Shown one piece after another: positions 56,370 to 64,000 of a stretch of 64,000 nucleotides of DNA. Below the pieces are notes generated by a model that was given only the letters and a program-made list of their open reading frames with translations, had not been told where the DNA came from and did not search any database. This DNA comes from Opitutaceae bacterium (GTDB lineage: Bacteria > Verrucomicrobiota > Verrucomicrobiia > Opitutales > Opitutaceae), in assembly GCA_019634615.1 (NCBI GenBank), contig JAHCAZ010000006.1, positions 62,001 through 126,000 of the forward strand, in the 5' to 3' direction. Each line of letters opens with the position of its first letter. Positions within the stretch are counted from its first letter, which is position 1. The translations under genes and the position numbers were made by a program.

Positions 56370-57695
56370 ATGGGGACTTTACGCGAGTTCCCGGTCTTCT
56401 GGTCGGCCCTGGCCGCGTGCGTGCTGGCGGGCCTCGCGTTGGCCTGGCAATGCCGCGGACTGCGGGCGCAGGCGGGCAGGTGGCAGCAGCGGCTCGTCAG
56501 CGAGCGCCGTGAACGGCAGGCCTTGGAAGCCCAGGTGCTCCTCGCCGCGGCGGAAGGTCGGGAACAGGCGGCCGCGATCGAGCGCGAGCGTCAGGCGCGG
56601 CGGGAAGCATGGGTGGCCTTGGCGCGCGGCGACGCGGCGCGTTCGGCGGATGCGCCCGCGCCCGGGACGCGCACGGCGGCGTGCGCCGCATTGGCGGCGA
56701 TGGCGGACGAGTTGCGCGCCTTGGCGAAAGGCCAGGGCATCGTCCTGGCGCCGGACGAAGGCTTCGGTTTCGCGGAGTTTGCCCGGACCGGGCCGGCGAC
56801 CGATCAATTGGCCGAGGTGCATCGGCAGAGCCGGATCGTCGACGTGGCGGTGCGGTTGCTCGTCGTCGCGCAGCCGGCCGCGATCCTCGCGGTGAGCCGC
56901 GGGCGGGCGCCGGGACCGGTGGATGGGGTGACAAGCGCCGCGGGCTTGGCGGGCCGCACCGCGGTGCGGTTGGAATTCAGCGGGCACACGCCGGTGCTGC
57001 GCGCGTTCCTGAATGGATTGGCCCGTTCCGAACTCCTGTTGCGGGTGAGTTCGGTCGAGGCCAAGCCGGCCCGAACGGATGCAGCCGCGGCGGAGGGTGC
57101 ATCCGCGGTGCCGTGGCTTGCGCCGGGCCTGATGGATTTCGCGGTCACGCTGGAATGCGTCCATCTGGCGCCCGGCGCGGACGGTGTGCCGGCAATCCAC
57201 GACAAGACCGAAGGGCCGGCTCCGGCCGTCTGGCTGGAATCGGGCCTGAGCGATTTGAACCACACGCACTGCGATCTCTTCACTGCGCCGACCGTCGCAT
57301 GGGATCCGGTGTCGGGCGACTATACCGTGCGGCGGTTGGGCGAGGTTCCGCCGCCGCCGGCGATCGTCACGGCCGCGCCGGTGGCGGTGACGCGGGCGCA
57401 ACCGAAACCGTTTCGCATCCAGTTGCTGGGCCATATTGGGGACGGTGCGGATCGGGTGGGGACGTTTGCGGACCTGGCGACAGGTACGACCTTCCTCGCC
57501 CGCGCGGGGCAGACAGTGTTGAAGGCGGCGATCGCGGTCCGGACACTGGAACGGGTCCGGCGCAACCCGGACGCCGCGGACGCGGTGAGTCGGTTTCAGG
57601 GCTGGGTGACGGTGGCCGAGGTCGAGGATCTGCGCACGGGTGAGACGAAGACGCTGACCGATGAATCGCGGGAGGAGAACGAGGTGATGCCATGA
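56370..57695 (+). CDS. Amuc_1100-like pilus-associated membrane protein with C-terminal extension
   Basis: The 441-residue protein has an N-terminal membrane anchor (residues ~8-25), a coiled coil (to ~90) and an extracytoplasmic part. Its order (ALAKGQGIVLAPDEGFGF, AVRLEFSGHTPVLRAFLNGL, MDFAVTLECVHL) matches my recollection of Akkermansia Amuc_1100. A ~160-residue C-terminal region includes FRIQLLGHIGDGADRVG and TVAEVEDLRTGETKTL, which resembles a PilP-like or Amuc_1099-like module. It lies 3 bp after the PilM-like gene and overlaps the secretin start as ATGA. PilO-like scaffold function is inferred from position and fold. Confidence 0.78.
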   Translation: MGTLREFPVFWSALAACVLAGLALAWQCRGLRAQAGRWQQRLVSERRERQALEAQVLLAAAEGREQAAAIERERQARREAWVALARGDAARSADAPAPGTRTAACAALAAMADELRALAKGQGIVLAPDEGFGFAEFARTGPATDQLAEVHRQSRIVDVAVRLLVVAQPAAILAVSRGRAPGPVDGVTSAAGLAGRTAVRLEFSGHTPVLRAFLNGLARSELLLRVSSVEAKPARTDAAAAEGASAVPWLAPGLMDFAVTLECVHLAPGADGVPAIHDKTEGPAPAVWLESGLSDLNHTHCDLFTAPTVAWDPVSGDYTVRRLGEVPPPPAIVTAAPVAVTRAQPKPFRIQLLGHIGDGADRVGTFADLATGTTFLARAGQTVLKAAIAVRTLERVRRNPDAADAVSRFQGWVTVAEVEDLRTGETKTLTDESREENEVMP

Positions 57696-59551
57696 GAATA
57701 CGAAACGAAACTTCCGCCGTTTGGCGGCGATGGGCCCGTGGTTGCGGGCGATGGTGGATCGGCTTGGTGCTTCCCCTGATCGCCGGCGCCGGCGAGGCGC
57801 CGCCGCGTGCGCAGACGCGGGCCGCGCTCCTGCAGGAGGTGGATCGCAGTTGGCACAGCGCGGGACCTGAACCTGCGGCGCCGACGGAGGCGGACGCCGT
57901 CGTGGCGCCCACGCCGTTGCAGCGGAAACTGGAATCGATTGTCCTGCCGGAGCTCAGCTTCACCCGCACGGAGGTCGGCCAGGCCTTGGCCGCCTTGGGT
58001 GCGGCCGCGGCGGAGTTCGATGCGACCGCGGATGACGCGGGCGGGAGGGGCATCAACCTCGTGTTCATCGGGCCCGACACGGGCGGGCCCGTGGTCACGC
58101 TGGCGCTGCGCGAGATCACGCTCAAGCGGGCGCTGGATCTCGTCGCCGCGGCGGCCCGGTGCCGGTATGAGGTGCAGGCCGACGCGGTTGTCGTGCGGGT
58201 GGACAGCGGGGCGGGCGAACTCGAGACGGAACTGTTTCCGGTTTCGCGCGCCACCGTGCGGCGAGTGACCGGGGGCGCGGACGGAGCGGCGGAGCGAATG
58301 GCGGGCGTTGGCGGCGCGAACCGCGGCCGCGTTGACGCGAGTGCGGCCGGTGGCGAGGCCGAGGCGCTGCGGGGGTTTCTCCAGCAGGCGGGAGTGGATT
58401 TCGCGGGCACGGCGGGCAGCAGCCTCGCCTACGACGGCTTGGCGATCATCGTCACCCAATCGCAGCGCAACCTGCAGCGGATCCGGCATATCCTTCGGCG
58501 CTACGCCGAAACCCGGCAGGTCGAGATCGAGGCCAAGTTCATGGAAGTGCAGGAGGGCGCCTTGGAGGAGCTGGGCGTGAACTGGCAGGTCAGCCAGCGG
58601 GCCGATGCCGCCGGCGCGCCGCAGTACCAGACCGACAACCGCAGCCTGGCGCAGGCGTTCAACAGCTCGAGCGCCCACCAGCAGGGGCGGATCGTCCGGC
58701 CGGAAGGCCAGGCGACCGGGGAGGACGGGGCGGTCACGCTGACGCCGGAGCTCGACCTGCCGATCCTGAACCATGCGCCGCAGATCCCGGGTACGGCCCA
58801 CGTGGGCTCCGGGGCGGCGCCGCTGGCTGCTTGGACGGGCGCGATCGGCGAGTTCGACGTCAATGCGGTCGTCCGCGCCCTCGCGCAGCGGCAGGGCACG
58901 GATTTGCTCAGCGCCCCGAAAATCACGGTGCTCTCCGGGCATCCCGCCACGATCACGGTGGCGCAGGAGATGCGTTACCCGCAGCGCTTCGGCCAGACGC
59001 AGAGCCAGGTCGGCACGGGCAACGCGAGCGGCGGCGGCTCGGCGGGCGTGGCGATCACCGCCGGCACGCCCGAGGAGTTCGCCACGCGCAACGTCGGCGT
59101 CGAGCTGAGGGTCACCCCGACCGTCGAGGAGGACGGGCGCAGCATCAGCCTGGAGCTCAACCCCAAGGTCACGGAGTTCGACGGTTTCGTGGAGTACGGC
59201 GGGCCGAGCGTCGCGATCTCCGGCAGCACGACGGTCACGGTGCCGTCGGGCTTTTATCAGCCGATCTTTTCGGTCCGCGACATCGCCACGCGGGTGACGA
59301 TCTGGGACGGGGCCACGCTCATCATGGGCGGCCTCACCCGGGAGGAAGTCAAACAGGTGAAGGACAAGGTGCCCGTCCTTGGCGACATCCCGCTGCTCGG
59401 GCGATTGTTTCGATCCAAGGCCGAGAGCACGCAGAAGCGCAACCTGCTCATCTTCGTCACCGCGCGCCTGGTGAACCCGGCCGGTTTCCCGCAGCCGGTC
59501 CTGCCCGTTCGCGAGGCCACCGCGGAACCGGCGGCGGAGCCGGAAATGTGA
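57692..59551 (+). CDS. Secretin (type II/III secretion and type IV pilus outer membrane channel family)
   Basis: The 619-residue protein has a signal peptide (WWIGLVLPLIAGAGEA), an N0-like domain (~residues 85-165: ITLKRALDLVAAAARCRYEV) and an N1/N3-like domain (LAIIVTQSQRNLQRIRHILRR). The C-terminal secretin domain has VEIEAKFMEVQEGALEELGVNW, LSAPKITVLSGHPATITV and the hallmark end VPVLGDIPLLGRLFRSK with LLIFVTARLV. It forms a gated outer-membrane ring. It overlaps the Amuc_1100-like gene, which fits an operon building a pilus-like apparatus; no pilin or motor ATPase is in the window. Confidence 0.92.
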   Translation: MRIRNETSAVWRRWARGCGRWWIGLVLPLIAGAGEAPPRAQTRAALLQEVDRSWHSAGPEPAAPTEADAVVAPTPLQRKLESIVLPELSFTRTEVGQALAALGAAAAEFDATADDAGGRGINLVFIGPDTGGPVVTLALREITLKRALDLVAAAARCRYEVQADAVVVRVDSGAGELETELFPVSRATVRRVTGGADGAAERMAGVGGANRGRVDASAAGGEAEALRGFLQQAGVDFAGTAGSSLAYDGLAIIVTQSQRNLQRIRHILRRYAETRQVEIEAKFMEVQEGALEELGVNWQVSQRADAAGAPQYQTDNRSLAQAFNSSSAHQQGRIVRPEGQATGEDGAVTLTPELDLPILNHAPQIPGTAHVGSGAAPLAAWTGAIGEFDVNAVVRALAQRQGTDLLSAPKITVLSGHPATITVAQEMRYPQRFGQTQSQVGTGNASGGGSAGVAITAGTPEEFATRNVGVELRVTPTVEEDGRSISLELNPKVTEFDGFVEYGGPSVAISGSTTVTVPSGFYQPIFSVRDIATRVTIWDGATLIMGGLTREEVKQVKDKVPVLGDIPLLGRLFRSKAESTQKRNLLIFVTARLVNPAGFPQPVLPVREATAEPAAEPEM

Positions 59552-59586
59552 TTTGCCTCCGCGGGGCCGATCACAACCCTCGCCGC

Positions 59587-60468
59587 ATGGCCAAATGGCT
59601 CCTCGTCGACGGGTTCAATCTCGCCTACCGCAGCTTCCACGCGCTGCCGGACCTCACGCGCAGTGACGGTTTTCCGACCGGCGCGCTGCATGGCTGGGTC
59701 AAGGCGCTGTGGAAACTCGCCGACCAGGAAAAGCCGGAGGCGACGCTGGTCTTCTTCGATCTCGGCGGGGCGCAGGACCGGCTGGCCCTCCATCCGGAGT
59801 ACAAGGCGCAGCGGGCCGAGATGCCCGAGGCGCTGCAGCGGCAGATCGAGCCCTTGAAACAGCTCACGCGGGCGATGGGTCTCGTGGGGATCGAGCGGGA
59901 GGGCGTGGAGAGCGACGACCTGCTCGCGGCTCAGGCCGTGATGCTGGCCCGGGCCGGGCACGACGTGGTGATCGTCAGCAGCGACAAGGACTTTGCCCAG
60001 ATGGTGGACGGGCGGATCACGATCCTGCTGCCGCCGCCCTCCGCCAATCCGAAGCTCGGCTGGCGCACGCTCGACGCGGCCGGCGTGAAGGAGAAGTTCG
60101 GTGTGCCGCCCGCGCAGATCGCCGACTACCTCGCGCTGGTGGGGGACGCTTCCGACAATATCCCAGGTATCGACGGCGTCGGGCCGAAAACCGCCGCCAA
60201 GTGGCTGGCGGAGTGGGGAAGTCTCGAGGGTGTAATCGCGCACGCCGCCGAGCTGAATCCCGAGCGCTTTCGCGCGGCGGTCGCGGCCTCGGCTGATCGC
60301 TTGCGCGTGAACCGCCAGCTCACGACCCTCAACGTGAACCTGCCGACCGTGCCCGCGGAAAAGACCGCTCCCGCCGTGGCGGAATTGCTGCGGCTGCTCG
60401 AGTCCTTCGAGATGAAGGGCACGCTGGCCGAGGCGCGGAAACGCTACACCCAGCCCGAGCTGTTCTAG
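59587..60468 (+). CDS. 5'-3' exonuclease (PolA N-terminal domain / flap endonuclease-like)
   Basis: The 293-residue protein matches the stand-alone 5'-nuclease domain of DNA polymerase I. It has LLVDGFNLAYRSFHALP, ETLVFFD-type strand (ATLVFFDLGG), EGVESDDLLAAQA, VIVSSDKDFAQMV and the helix-hairpin-helix DNIPGIDGVGPKTAAKWL. It removes RNA primers or flaps and resembles E. coli ExoIX or the PolA N-terminus. No polymerase domain follows. Its stop codon shares the CTAG tetranucleotide with the stop of the convergent regulator gene. Confidence 0.92.
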   Translation: MAKWLLVDGFNLAYRSFHALPDLTRSDGFPTGALHGWVKALWKLADQEKPEATLVFFDLGGAQDRLALHPEYKAQRAEMPEALQRQIEPLKQLTRAMGLVGIEREGVESDDLLAAQAVMLARAGHDVVIVSSDKDFAQMVDGRITILLPPPSANPKLGWRTLDAAGVKEKFGVPPAQIADYLALVGDASDNIPGIDGVGPKTAAKWLAEWGSLEGVIAHAAELNPERFRAAVAASADRLRVNRQLTTLNVNLPTVPAEKTAPAVAELLRLLESFEMKGTLAEARKRYTQPELF

Positions 60469-61217
60469 TCGCGGCCTTCCTTCGAGACCCCCTTGGGGTC
60501 GAAGATGTAGCCGATGCCGTGGACGGTGCGGAAGGCACTGAGGTCGAGGCCGTGCGTCTTGTAGAGATCGCGGACCTTGACGATGTACTGGTCGAGCGAG
60601 CGGCTGCGGACGTCGGCGTGGATGCCCCAGACCGCATGGATCAGGGTTTTCCGCGTGATGACGACGCCCTGATGGGCGTTCAAATAGGTGAGAATCCCCA
60701 GTTCCTTGCGACCGATCTTCTCGATCACGCCGCCCGGGAAGGCGATCTCGAGCCGGATCGGCGTGATGGTGGCGCCGCAGAAGTCGAAAGGCTCGTCGCT
60801 CACGCGGACGTTCTCGGTGACGTTGAGGTCGCTCTTGGCCTCGGCGCGCCGCAGCACGGCGCGGATGCGCGCCACGAGCTCGGGATAGCTGAACGGCTTC
60901 GTGATGTAGTCATCGCCGCCCATGTCGAGGGCCTTGACCTTGCTGGCTTCCTGGTCGTTGCCCGTCAGGAAAATCGTCGGGACCTTGATGCCGGCGGCCT
61001 TCAACTCGTCGAGCAGCGCAAAGCCCGTCTGGTCGGGCAGGCTGATGTCCAGCAGCATCAGGTTCGCGAAATGACGCTTGAGAAAATTCGCCGCATGCGC
61101 CGCGCGCGGTGAGATCTGGGCCTGCATGCCCGCATCCTCCAGGTGCTTGGCAACCACCTGCGCCAGCTCGGCCTCATCTTCGACAATGAGGATCAACGGT
61201 TTGGGTTCGGTGCGCAT
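60465..61217 (-). CDS. OmpR-type response regulator (orphan)
   Basis: The 250-residue protein has a receiver domain (ILIVEDEAELAQ, phospho-acceptor Asp in LMLLDISLPD near residue 57, Lys in YITKPFSYPEL) and a winged-helix DNA-binding domain (GRKELGILTYLNAHQGVVIT to SRSLDQYIVKVRDLYK, ending VHGIGYIF). No sensor kinase is adjacent, so its partner is unknown. The Thr/Ser and Tyr/Phe switch residues are at the normal places. The 129-bp gap to hisG should carry its promoter, divergent from hisG. Confidence 0.92.
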   Translation of the reverse strand: MRTEPKPLILIVEDEAELAQVVAKHLEDAGMQAQISPRAAHAANFLKRHFANLMLLDISLPDQTGFALLDELKAAGIKVPTIFLTGNDQEASKVKALDMGGDDYITKPFSYPELVARIRAVLRRAEAKSDLNVTENVRVSDEPFDFCGATITPIRLEIAFPGGVIEKIGRKELGILTYLNAHQGVVITRKTLIHAVWGIHADVRSRSLDQYIVKVRDLYKTHGLDLSAFRTVHGIGYIFDPKGVSKEGRD

Positions 61218-61346
61218 GGATTGTCTGAGGATTCACACCTAGAACGGGTGGGCAGATTGTCAAAGCCATCTTGCCTGCGTCGTAACGGGCCGGGTCCAAC
61301 CCCGAATTTACTTGAAGCAGGCGAGGGCGGCGTGTGCCTTGGCCGC

Positions 61347-62231
61347 GTGTCCGAACGCAAGCCCATATTGATGCTCGGACTGCCCAAGGGCAGCCTCGAG
61401 GAATCCACGAAAAACCTGTTCGCCAAGGCGGGCTGGAAGATCACCACGAGCTCGCGGTCCTACAAGCCGGCCATCGACGACCCTGAGCTCGACGGCCGCT
61501 TTGTCCGCGCGCAGGAGGTCAGCCGCTATGTCGAGCACGGGTTCTTCGATTGCGGGCTCACGGGTTATGACTGGATCCAGGAAAACGAGTCCGACGTGGT
61601 CGAGGTTTGCGACCTCATCTACAGCCGCGCCTCCGTGCAGAAGTCCCGCTGGGTCCTCTGCGTGCCGGAAGCCTCGGCGATCACGAAGCCCGAGCAGCTG
61701 GCGGGCAAGCGCGTGGCGACGGAGCTGGTCGGCACGGCGAAGCGTTATTTCGCCGGCAAGGGCGTGAGCGTCGACGTGGAGTTCTCCTGGGGTGCGACCG
61801 AGGTGAAGGTGCCCGACCTCGTGGACGCCATCGTCGACATCACCGAGACGGGTAATTCGCTTCGCGCCAACAAGCTCCGCATCGTCGACACGCTCCTCGA
61901 GACCAACACCAAGTTCATCGCCAACAAGGCCAGCTGGGCCGACCCGGTGAAGCGCCGCAAGATCGAGACGATCGCGCTCCTCCTCCGCGGCGCCCTCGAG
62001 GCGGAGAGCAAGGTCGGCCTCAAGATGAACCTCCGCAAGTCCGCGCTGGAAGCCGTCGTCAAGGCCCTGCCCGCGCTGCGCAACCCGACGATTTCCCAGC
62101 TCAGCCACCAGGACTGGATCGCCCTCGAGACGATCATCGACGAGAGCGTGGTGCGGGAGATCATCCCGCAGCTCAAGGCGCTCGGTGCCGAGGGCATCGT
62201 CGAGTACCCGCTGAACAAGGTCGTCTACTGA
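61347..62231 (+). CDS. hisG: ATP phosphoribosyltransferase (long HisG form)
   Basis: HisG starts histidine synthesis by joining ATP and PRPP. The ~294-residue protein has LGLPKGSLEESTKNLFAKAGW, DCGLTGYDW, KRVATELVGTAKRYF, PRPP-loop VDAIVDITETGNSLRAN and a C-terminal ACT-like regulatory domain (ALEAVVKALPALRNPTISQL). The extra domain marks the long, histidine-inhibited form that does not need HisZ. The GTG at 61347 gives MSERKPILML; no ATG lies closer upstream. No other his gene is in the window. Confidence 0.93.
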   Translation: MSERKPILMLGLPKGSLEESTKNLFAKAGWKITTSSRSYKPAIDDPELDGRFVRAQEVSRYVEHGFFDCGLTGYDWIQENESDVVEVCDLIYSRASVQKSRWVLCVPEASAITKPEQLAGKRVATELVGTAKRYFAGKGVSVDVEFSWGATEVKVPDLVDAIVDITETGNSLRANKLRIVDTLLETNTKFIANKASWADPVKRRKIETIALLLRGALEAESKVGLKMNLRKSALEAVVKALPALRNPTISQLSHQDWIALETIIDESVVREIIPQLKALGAEGIVEYPLNKVVY

Positions 62232-62317
62232 ACGTCGGCGGCGCCGCCGCCCGGGTTTTCCGCCGCGGAACAGGCTTTGCGTCCTCGCGGCGTTGCGTTA
62301 GCCATCTCCCTCATATC

Positions 62318-63196
62318 ATGCCCAACGTCACCCTCGGACTCCTCCAGCACGCCTGCACCGCCGATCCCGCGGCCAACCTGAAAAAGACGCTCGCGCTCGC
62401 CACCCAGGCGGCGAAGCGCGGCGCGCAGATCATCTGCACGCAGGAGCTCTGCCGCTCGCAGTATTTCTGCCAGAGCGAGGACCACGCCAACTTCGCCCTC
62501 GCCGAGTCCATCCCCGGGCCCAGCACGAGGGCCTTCCAGCAGCTCGCCAAGCGCCACGGCGTCGTGGTCGTGGCCTCGCTCTTCGAGAAACGCGCCCAGG
62601 GGCTCTACCACAACACGGCGGTCATCATCGACGCCGACGGCAGCTTCCTCGGCATCTACCGCAAGATGCACATCCCGGACGACCCGCTGTTCTACGAGAA
62701 GTTCTACTTCACCCCCGGCGACACGGGCTTCCGCGCGTGGGACACGAAGTTCGGCCGCATCGGCGTCCTCATCTGCTGGGACCAGTGGTATCCCGAGGCG
62801 GCCCGCCTCACGGCGATGGCCGGGGCCGAGATCCTGTTCTACCCGACGGCCATCGGCTGGCATCCGTCCGAAAAGAAAGCCTTCGGCGCCAACCAGCATG
62901 GCGCCTGGGAAACCATCCAGCGCGCGCACGCGGTGGCCAACGGCTGCTATGTCGCCGCCATCAATCGCATCGGCCATGAGCGCCCGGTCGGCGGCGACGG
63001 CCTCGAGTTCTGGGGCCAGAGCTTCGTCGCGGGCACGAGCGGCCAGATCTTGGCCAAGGCCAGCACCGACCGCGAGGAGGTGCTGCTGGTGCCGGTGGAT
63101 CTTGGCCAGGTGGACGTCACCCGCACGCATTGGCCCTTCCTGCGCGACCGCCGCATCGATGCCTACGGTGACCTGACGAAGCGCTTCCGCGACTGA
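62318..63196 (+). CDS. aguB: N-carbamoylputrescine amidase
   Basis: AguB converts N-carbamoylputrescine to putrescine. The 292-residue nitrilase-superfamily enzyme has the Glu-Lys-Cys triad in TQELCRSQYF, IYRKMHIPDDP and GVLICWDQWYPEAARL, and family-specific PLFYEKFYFTPGDTGF. The length is normal. It lies 2 bp before aguA, whose product makes its substrate. The start is preceded by CATCTCCCTCATATC, with no Shine-Dalgarno sequence. Confidence 0.94.
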   Translation: MPNVTLGLLQHACTADPAANLKKTLALATQAAKRGAQIICTQELCRSQYFCQSEDHANFALAESIPGPSTRAFQQLAKRHGVVVVASLFEKRAQGLYHNTAVIIDADGSFLGIYRKMHIPDDPLFYEKFYFTPGDTGFRAWDTKFGRIGVLICWDQWYPEAARLTAMAGAEILFYPTAIGWHPSEKKAFGANQHGAWETIQRAHAVANGCYVAAINRIGHERPVGGDGLEFWGQSFVAGTSGQILAKASTDREEVLLVPVDLGQVDVTRTHWPFLRDRRIDAYGDLTKRFRD

Positions 63197-63198
63197 TC

Positions 63199-64000
63199 AT
63201 GGCCCGCGTGTCGAACACCACTCCGGCCCGCGCGGGCTTTCGCATGCCGGCGGAATGGGAACCGCAAGCCGCCGTCTGGCTGTCGTGGCCGCACAACCGC
63301 GCGACCTGGCCTGGGCGCTTTCGCCCGATCCCCTACGCCTTCGCCCGCTTCGTGGCGGCGATCAGCCGCTTCGAGGACGTCCGCATCAACGCGGCCGCCG
63401 CCCTGCAGCCGCGCGCCATCCGCCTCTGCCGGGCCGCCGGGGCCGACATGGCGCGAGTCCGGTTCTACAATCACCCGACCAACGACGCCTGGTGCCGCGA
63501 CCATGGCCCGATCTTCGTGAAGAACGATCGCACGGGCGAGGTGGCCGTCACCGACTGGGCGCACAACGCCTGGGGCGGGAAGTACCCGCCGTACGACCTC
63601 GACAACACCATCCCGCCCAAGATCGCGCGGCGCCTCCGGCTGCGGCGGTTCGAGCACCCCATGATTCTCGAGGGCGGCTCGCTCGACGTGAACGGGCGCG
63701 GCGACCTCCTCACCACCGAGTCGTGCCTGCTCAATCCCAATCGCAACCCGCATCTCTCGCGGGCGCAGATCGAGCGGACGCTGCGGGATTACCTGGGCGT
63801 GAAGCGAATCCTGTGGCTGGGCGATGGCATCGTCGGCGACGACACCGACGGCCACATCGACGACATCACGCGTTTCTTCCGGCCCGACGGTATCCTCACC
63901 TGCGTGGAGCCCAATGGCCGCGACCCCAACCACCGCCTGCTCGCCGAAAATCTCGAGCGCCTGCACGGCTTCCGCACCCGTGCCGGCGGCCGGTTTGAGA
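63199..64000 (+). CDS. aguA: Agmatine deiminase (3' truncated)
   Basis: AguA hydrolyses agmatine to N-carbamoylputrescine. 267 codons are visible before the window ends. The start reads MARVSNTTPARAGFRMPAEW. Motifs are ETQAAVWLSWP-like QAAVWLSWPHN, NDAWCRDHGPIFV, EGGSLDVNGRGDLLTTESCLLN and DGHIDDITRFF with its catalytic His. The expected nucleophilic Cys near the C-terminus lies beyond the window. The pair aguB-aguA forms the agmatine route to putrescine and implies an arginine decarboxylase elsewhere. Confidence 0.95.
   Translation, partial: MARVSNTTPARAGFRMPAEWEPQAAVWLSWPHNRATWPGRFRPIPYAFARFVAAISRFEDVRINAAAALQPRAIRLCRAAGADMARVRFYNHPTNDAWCRDHGPIFVKNDRTGEVAVTDWAHNAWGGKYPPYDLDNTIPPKIARRLRLRRFEHPMILEGGSLDVNGRGDLLTTESCLLNPNRNPHLSRAQIERTLRDYLGVKRILWLGDGIVGDDTDGHIDDITRFFRPDGILTCVEPNGRDPNHRLLAENLERLHGFRTRAGGRFE

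Overview
The window is about 64 kb of GC-rich chromosome with dense, mostly housekeeping gene content. Gene families and order (a PilM / Amuc_1100-like / secretin locus, pairs of ThuA and Gfo/Idh/MocA genes, di-iron ferritin-like proteins, several families of word-like intergenic repeats, ATGA-coupled operons) point to Verrucomicrobiota, most likely Opitutaceae. That assignment is inference: there is no rRNA in the window. I see no CRISPR array, prophage, transposase or integrase.

Layout. 1-6.7 kb: translation operon infB (5' truncated)-rbfA-nrnA-truB-ribF, then tRNA-Val(GAC) with a terminator, and recN. 6.7-12.3 kb: a cytochrome c maturation operon (lipoprotein-resB-ccsA), radC and a ThuA-like gene. 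12.3-19.9 kb: a minus-strand run of a ParA ATPase, two ABC-2 permeases, rnc, mfd and a SurA-like foldase. 20.1-22.4 kb: a probably acquired zeta-like toxin ATPase with an extra C-terminal segment, and a predicted di-iron protein. 22.6-28.9 kb: two tandem, paralogous carbohydrate ABC modules (binding protein + MalF + MalG, no ATPase). 29-37.8 kb: tRNA-Cys(GCA), an MFS exporter, a sugar-derivative cluster (ThuA, Gfo/Idh/MocA, TIM-barrel isomerase, HIBADH-like dehydrogenase, HTH-MBL fusion, second di-iron protein) and a divergent AraC regulator. 37.9-44.6 kb: a small HTH nucleoid-like protein, a class IV aminotransferase, rhodanese, ruvX-truA-comF, accD, folC and a membrane protein. 44.6-50.1 kb: guaB-purA (both IMP branches) and menC-menE. 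50.1-50.5 kb: a repeat island, the only gene-free stretch over 300 bp. 50.5-53.9 kb: pdhA-pdhB-pdhC. 54-64 kb: Nudix, pilM-like/Amuc_1100-like/secretin, a PolA-type 5'-3' exonuclease, an orphan OmpR-type regulator, hisG, aguB and aguA (3' truncated).

The picture is a respiring heterotroph (pyruvate dehydrogenase, menaquinone, cytochrome c maturation) that imports and modifies carbohydrates and carries a pilus-like envelope machine.

The points I would look at first are: AccD without its zinc-finger cysteines; the zeta-like toxin with what looks like a fused partner domain; the Amuc_1100-like pilus locus with a fused C-terminal module; an XRE-type HTH fused to a metallo-beta-lactamase-fold hydrolase; and a window-wide lack of Shine-Dalgarno sequences, with C/T-rich leaders before most start codons.
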